Of a stretch of 64,000 nucleotides of DNA, positions 58,953 through 64,000 are shown piece by piece (the stretch's first letter is position 1; each line of letters starts with the position of its first letter). Location: the NCBI RefSeq assembly GCF_029227915.1, contig NC_079875.1, positions 28,396,001 through 28,460,000 of the forward strand. The letters are read 5' to 3'. Under the pieces are notes generated by a model that had not been told where the DNA came from, did not search any database, and saw only the letters and a list, made by a program, of their open reading frames with translations. This stretch comes from Hydractinia symbiolongicarpus. Its lineage: Eukaryota; Cnidaria; Hydrozoa; Anthoathecata; Hydractiniidae. Made by a program: the position numbers and the translations under genes.

Positions 58953-59330
58953 AAAAGAATGAAAAAAAAGTCGCTATAACATAAATCATCAACCTTTACA
59001 TATTGCTAGGTACGCGAAAATCACTTCATCCATTTAGTTCACCCATTTAGTTGAAAGAAGGAACACCTTCTGGTGTGCAAAGTATTGTTTCCAGATAATT
59101 GGACCTTTTGTTACTAAAAAACGAGCGGAAATATATCTGAAGTATTGTTTTAATAATTACGTGGAAAAATGATTGACAGCCGTAACTGCAAGTAACACAA
59201 TCTAAATATCTGAGGTAAATCAAGTGGATGTTAAAAGCAGATTCTTTGTCAATATTAATGTAGTTCGTAGATATAAATATAGAGTACCAAAAATGGTATA
59301 TTTTTGTAAAGATACAAACGTAAACGCACC

Positions 59331-61176
59331 ATGTCTGCACGAAAACTTTCAAAAACATACCGCAATGGCTTATTTTACTTTAAATCTGACAAAACATTGA
59401 TGATATTGCCATTAAAATTAGTTTTGAATCAGTGTTACCACGTTGGGATAACGGTTGAAGTAAAGCTAGAGAAGAAAAAATTAGACGGTGAAATTATAGA
59501 ATTACGTGGTATGTATATTATAAATTATTATTACTGTTGTATTGCTGATGTCGTAGCCGCACATGAATTATGTTTTTTTTAGATGATTGTTCGTATTTGC
59601 AAGAAAGGTTAGATGAATTTTACAGTGACCCAATGAACATGTCAAAGTTCATTAGAAAGAATGAAAGTGTAACCGAGGATGAAATTGACGACAAAGAGGG
59701 GCAGGATGCGGTAAGAGTGATGCAGATCGGAAAAAAAAAGAAAAAAAGAAACAAAAATTATAAAGAACATAGAAACGAGCAAAGAAAAGAACAAGGAAAA
59801 GAACAAAGAGACAAACAGTGCGAAGAGAAAAGGAAAGTGCAAAAGGAGTTGGTGAGTGATTAATACTTATCAGTGTGAGCATATATTCTCAAGAAAATGC
59901 TTTAAAATTTATTCTTTTTTTCAGGCTTTAATGATTGTACGTGGGAAACAAGGTGCTGGCTCAGTAAAAGCGATCAATATATGCAGAGGCAAGGTAAAGG
60001 TTAGATGAAGTTGATGAAGGTGAGACTTGTAATTTAGTTGATCGAAGCAGAGTTGGTTTTGATGGAGTTAATAAAAGTAAAGGTTGTTATTTGGTTGGTC
60101 GAGGCAGAGTTGGTTTAGATGGAGTTAATAAAAGTGAAGGTTGTTATTTGATTGGTCGAGGCAGTGTTGGTTTAGATAGAGTAAATAAAAGTGAAGGTTG
60201 TTATTTGGTTGATCGAGGCAGTGTTGGTTTAGATGGAGTTGATAAAGGGATAAATTTGGAAAAAGATCAGGTCGAGGAAAGTATTCATAGTGGGTTAAAT
60301 GATGAAGAAAAGATAACAGAGAATAAGGGGTTGGGCCAATATATTCCTACCTTTGATAGCAGATCAGTGGATTTTGAGGTAATGGTTTTATCAATGAATT
60401 TTTGTGAACCTTACAGTACTTATAATTTTTCCACTTAAATAACAATTTTAACGTATTTTATTTAGGTTGACGAGATGCTAAACCATGGTATTGCAGCAAC
60501 ACAACAATAACATAGCACGTGTTTATCGAGTTCAATGGAACAAAAAATTCCGTCTTGTCCCAACAAAATGAAGAGCTAACAAGTAGTAATGCTTACATGC
60601 AAGGACTTTTGCATCAACTTATAGCAAATCAGGAGTGCATTATTGGGAAATACATTGCTGGACGCCAACAAGGTGGTTTATGCATCACCACCAAAACGTT
60701 TCCCAACAAATTTTCAACACAAAAAAGTCCAGTAAAAATCTCGGGTGTCTTTATTTCAAACTGACGCACTAGACAAAGTACTTACAAGTTCCACCGATAC
60801 AATCAAATCACCCGTTGCTTCTTCGGCATTGTGCGTGAATGATCTCCCAATAGTAGGTGACGTGAGAGATTGCTATGAGTTAGGAAAAGTCAAGCTTTCG
60901 TTCGCAGAAATTCAAAAGATTTCGTACATGTCGCAATCGATTAAGAACTTTACTAAAAATCTAGCCATGCAAATGTTTACAGAAGAGAAAAGAGCTACGA
61001 GTAACTGTACTGGCACAAAAGGGAAAAAACAACTAAATGTTGAAATACTACAAAAAAATAGGGAATATATTTTTCAAATCCATACCATGAGTTCTCAACA
61101 AGAAGAAGAACAATGGCGCAAATGTAGAGACGCAATAAATAAATTAGGACGTAGAAAGAAAAAAATAAACTTTTGA
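59331..61176 (+). pseudogene. BEN-domain protein gene, multi-exon, with frame breaks
   Basis: Exons 59331-59508, 59583-59851, 59925-59993, about 60000-60378 and 60466 onwards. The 59508/59583 join rebuilds an Asp codon in phase. Exon 1 opens with ATG (MSARKLSKTYRNG) and looks like a short beta-rich module. Exon 2 ends in a Lys/Glu/Gln-rich helix. The fourth exon holds about four 60-66 bp repeats coding GVNKSEGCYLVGRGSVGLD-like units. The last part (60745-61176) carries a BEN domain at about 60880-61170: KVKLSFAEIQKISYMSQSI, FTKNLAMQMFTEE, SNCTGTKGKKQLN and an amphipathic end. BEN domains bind DNA in transcription and chromatin factors and in some viral proteins. Frame changes near 60000, 60500 and 60750 suggest decay or sequence errors. 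Confidence 0.6.
60010..60250 (+). repeat. Coding minisatellite, about four units of 60-66 bp
   Basis: GAGTTAATAAAAGTGAAGGTTG with GTCGAGGCAGTGTTGG recurs in register within the BEN gene. It encodes a Gly/Asn-rich tandem peptide. Confidence 0.85.
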
Positions 61177-61519
61177 TGTTTAGTTATATATAATATATAA
61201 CTAATTGTGGTGTGATTTTTTAATTAGTCAAACAAATTTACGTTTTTCTACTAAAACCTAGTTTATAAGAATATTTATAGACACACATAGGCCAAGTCGT
61301 AAGAACACCTTACAAATAAAACCTCAACCGAACCTTTAATCCTAGAAAATTTTATTAATTAGCGCTTTTTTCCGGGTCTGAGAAAGAAAGACTTTAAGTG
61401 TTTGGTCAAAAGAATAATAAGAACAGTTTTAAATTCCGACCTTATTTAAATTTAAACGTTCTTATAATAAAAACTAAACTTAAGAAATTCAGTTACCCAA
61501 TGACTCTGGTATTATATAG

Positions 61520-62662
61520 GCAGAGGATGCTGGTGGTGATGAGCTGCACCAGGAAATCTGCTATTTGAAGGTACACCTACGTAATTTTAGTTTAAAAAAA
61601 CAGGGAATATTATCTGTAAACAAAAAAAAATAAGCTGCTTTTTTTCAATGACCTTTGGATTGAAAATTTTAAAACATTTGTAAAATTTTTTGCTAAAAGA
61701 CCTAATATCTGAAAGGGTTTTATTATATTTATAACTTTCTAACAATGTTGGTCAGTATTTCGCATATCTTTACATATATTTTTAGGCAAATGCTCTACCC
61801 GACTTGCAATTTCCAACACGGTCAAGATTACCAACATCTTATTCAACAGACGTATTATGTTTTATTGATTGTTTGCCTGCATACCTTTCTTTATTTTAAT
61901 AGTTATAGTTATTAAAGGAGCAAGTACTTTGTTTTTGTGAAATTATGCGTTTTATATAATGCAGTTTCTTCTAGGGTGAAGGTTTGCTGAGAACGTTGTG
62001 CACAGAAATAAGATCTGGTAATGTCAGGAAAGCAAAAAAAGTATGTTACCGATTTTATCTGTTAAATGTGATGAAGAAAAACGCATATATCTAATTCTTC
62101 CTTAGCATTTAACTATAAAAAATAAGTTTTTTTGTCATCGTTATTTAAGTTTTTCTACTTTTAGATCTTCGATCAATGGAATAAAAAAAACAATGGTCGA
62201 AAAGTTTCAATAACTAAAAAAGTAGTATGTCCTTTTTGTGGAGAGGAAAGAAGTAACTTGAAAACAAACACGATGATAGTTCATGGCCTAACAGAGGAAA
62301 ATGCCAGAGCTCTCCGAACTCAGACCGCTCAAATGCACTATGAGGGAAAAATAAAACCCGAATGCAAGAGAAAAGGGAAACAAAGACACTATCGCAAAAG
62401 AGTATGTCCCGTAACTGGATGCGCAAAGGTTGTGGTGAGGCTTGAAAACCATCTCCGCCAAACTCATCGCGTTGACGATCAAAAAATATATAAGCGAATG
62501 TTGAGAGAGGCTTCCTATTTTGAAGAATATAAAACGGAATCCGATGCTTCGTTAACAGGCACTACAGAAAGCGATGAGGAGTACTTCAAGACTGCAATTA
62601 AAAAAGTTAAAAAGGTTCCAGTGACGGTTTCAGACTCCAGTGATACAAGCGACGAAGACTGA
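61520..62662 (+). CDS. Zinc-finger protein gene, phase-0 exons
   Basis: Exons 61520-61570 (17 codons), 61786-61851 (22), 61975-62040 (22) and 62165-62662 (166 with TGA), all AG...GT bounded and all phase 0. The first pieces are acidic then Pro-rich. The last exon has CPFCGEERSNLKTNTMIVHG (C-x2-C with distal His) and CPVTGCAKVVVRLENHLRQTH (C-x4-C-x12-H-x4-H), followed by YKRMLREA and an acidic Ser-rich tail (SDSSDTSDED). The finger pair resembles, from memory, the N-terminal zinc fingers of the repeated cnidarian proteins related to the recombinase at 52.7 kb. The frame is unbroken, so this is among the best candidate live genes. An upstream start exon was not found. DNA or RNA binding is likely. 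Confidence 0.55.
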
Positions 62663-62981
62663 TTGCAAGAATTCCGTAAAGACAGAGGGAAGTTTTGCCG
62701 AAAAAACAATGAAAGTACAAAAGGTAACAGCATGAATGTATTATGTTATTGATCACCTTTGAAATCATTAGAGGAACTAAATTCCACAAATTTACCGATT
62801 TGTTGTTGCGATGTGACGAAAATTAACTTGGTTATCACCGATTATCTATATTCCTCTTAAAATTGTTTTGGAAAAATATTAAACTATATTCCCCACCGCC
62901 TAGTCTGCACTCGACCTGTTTGGTCTTTGAGACTAAACTAGAGTTTATATGTTTCCATTACGTATCCACTTATTGTAATTA
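62663..62981. other. Non-coding stretch
   Basis: 3' flank of the zinc-finger gene. Nothing else seen. Confidence 0.4.
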
Positions 62982-63085
62982 TCTCTATAATAATAAGCCA
63001 GTTCCGTGTGTCTGTAACAGGCAAAGTTGATATCGTCATTTTCCTTTGATGTCGCCGAAAAAAATCTTTGATGTTGCCGAAAAAA
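62982..63085 (+). mobile_element. Helitron 5' end fragment
   Basis: A|TCTCTATAATAATAAGCC at 62982 is followed by GTTCCGTGTGTCTGTAACAG and GATATCGTCATTTTCC. This is the best preserved 5' end of the family seen at 13971 and 10636. No hairpin or CTAG end is visible to the right within the window, so it is truncated or its 3' end lies in degraded sequence. Confidence 0.55.
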
Positions 63086-64000
63086 ATATGTCTTCTTTGT
63101 CGAGAAAAGCCTCGAGTTTTATGTGGTTTGTTAAATGAAGTTCTAGCACAAAGTAACGGAAATTGTGTTTGCAAAAAAGATGGCTGTTCTTTTTAAGCAA
63201 TTTCTACTCTTTCCTTCAAAATAAATCTTTACAAAAGCATTTAAAAAGGGGCATGGTATATAAATGAAGTATAGAAAGGTTTCTGTAAGGTTTGTTTATG
63301 TTTTTTTCAGTTTTGATGATATAATTGATGCGAGACATGTTTTATTAGCTAGCATCATAAAACCAACCACACCAACAACAACCTAATAGCTAGCTAGCTC
63401 GGACTTTATAAATATGTAGCCATGTTCTTTATACCTAGCAAAGTCTCCAGTTTATATTTAAGTGACCAGCTATTAGCTGCTGTAGCTACCTTATTTTAGC
63501 TTCAGTTTTATGTTGCTTTTTACATGTAAGCTAATCTTAGTGGTCTTTGCTAAGAATGTGACTGTAACTTATTTTAATTGACATTTTAAGCTTAAATTAA
63601 CAAGCCACAACAACTTTTAAAAAAGTATTACATAATATTTAAGAAGAGTTTAAGGACTGTTTTTAAGCAAATAATGTATTTTTCACAATTTGTGTATGCA
63701 AATAATGTATTTTTCACATTTTGTGTAACTAAAATTATATACATCGGTTACATGCAATATGACGAAACGATTTTTATTTAACATGTAGTAATTCTGGTAC
63801 CTTAAGTGTAGTGATTTTTGTTGTTCTAGATTTTCTGACTAAAATGTTTTTGTTTATGACATTTTGTCTTATTAAGAAAAGTTTCAACTTTTTTGAGGGA
63901 GTACAACACCGAAAAGACTTGTGTTTTTTTTATATTTTGTATAAATTCTTACCGGGCAGGACAACATACCGAAATGACTGATCCCTCTCTATTTAAAAAT
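63086..64000. other. Non-coding stretch
   Basis: A TAGC run at 63390-63402 and a direct repeat of GCAAATAATGTATTTTTCACA (about 63667 and 63699). No gene seen. Confidence 0.4.

Noticed and set aside
59642-59882. Hydrophobic minus-strand ORFs
   Set aside because: Antisense to the Lys/Glu-rich exon of the BEN gene. The Phe/Leu richness is the mirror image of AAG/AAA/GAA codons.

Overview
The window looks like an A+T-rich animal nuclear genome segment, most likely cnidarian and perhaps hydrozoan. It has many short exons with GT-AG introns and no bacterial-style operons. It carries DIRS, Helitron, Mutator, Tc1/mariner, Tigger and Ty3/gypsy remnants, plus gene fragments resembling multicopy families I associate from memory with cnidarians. 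The host call is inference. Nearly all recognisable coding sequence is mobile-element or virus derived and most of it is broken. Plausibly live genes are few: a multi-exon gene at the left edge, a small C2H2 zinc-finger ORF, a terminal exon of a Cys-rich protein at 42.8-43.2 kb, a short coiled-coil gene at 48.3-49.3 kb, and a zinc-finger gene with phase-0 exons at 61.5-62.7 kb.

Layout. 0.2-3.2 kb: multi-exon unknown gene. 4.1-4.8 kb: BEL/Pao-like gag scrap beside three satellite units. 4.8-13.3 kb: mostly non-coding, with a perfect 28-bp palindrome, a non-autonomous Helitron, an 18-bp minisatellite and the small zinc-finger ORF. 13.3-16.4 kb: a transposon-like coding sequence split by a 437-bp Helitron, followed by a second Helitron family. 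18.4-21.8 kb: a decayed DIRS-type retrotransposon on the minus strand with gag, RT, RNase H and a truncated tyrosine recombinase. 21.9-31.0 kb: a 9-kb satellite array of about 124-126 bp units with recent higher-order duplications. 31.0-31.8 kb: an unidentified coding-like remnant. 31.8-40.7 kb: mostly empty, with a second Helitron copy and a Tigger remnant. 40.7-45.2 kb: a tandem duplication around one exon, in which one copy carries a foldback/MITE insertion and the other shows the empty site. 46-51 kb: coiled-coil exons, a kinase-domain relic lacking catalytic residues, and a chromodomain scrap. 52.6-59 kb: a dense cluster of a tyrosine-recombinase relic, gypsy integrase, a virus-like SF3 helicase relic, a Mutator transposase and a Tc1-like transposase. 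59.3-62.7 kb: a decaying BEN-domain gene and a zinc-finger gene.

The genes do not form one pathway. The window reads as a landing zone for many element classes, with nested insertions that allow relative dating. The points most worth a second look are the satellite with higher-order structure, the precise Helitron insertion, the paired empty and filled site at 42 kb, and the SF3 helicase relic with its own TATA-like promoter.
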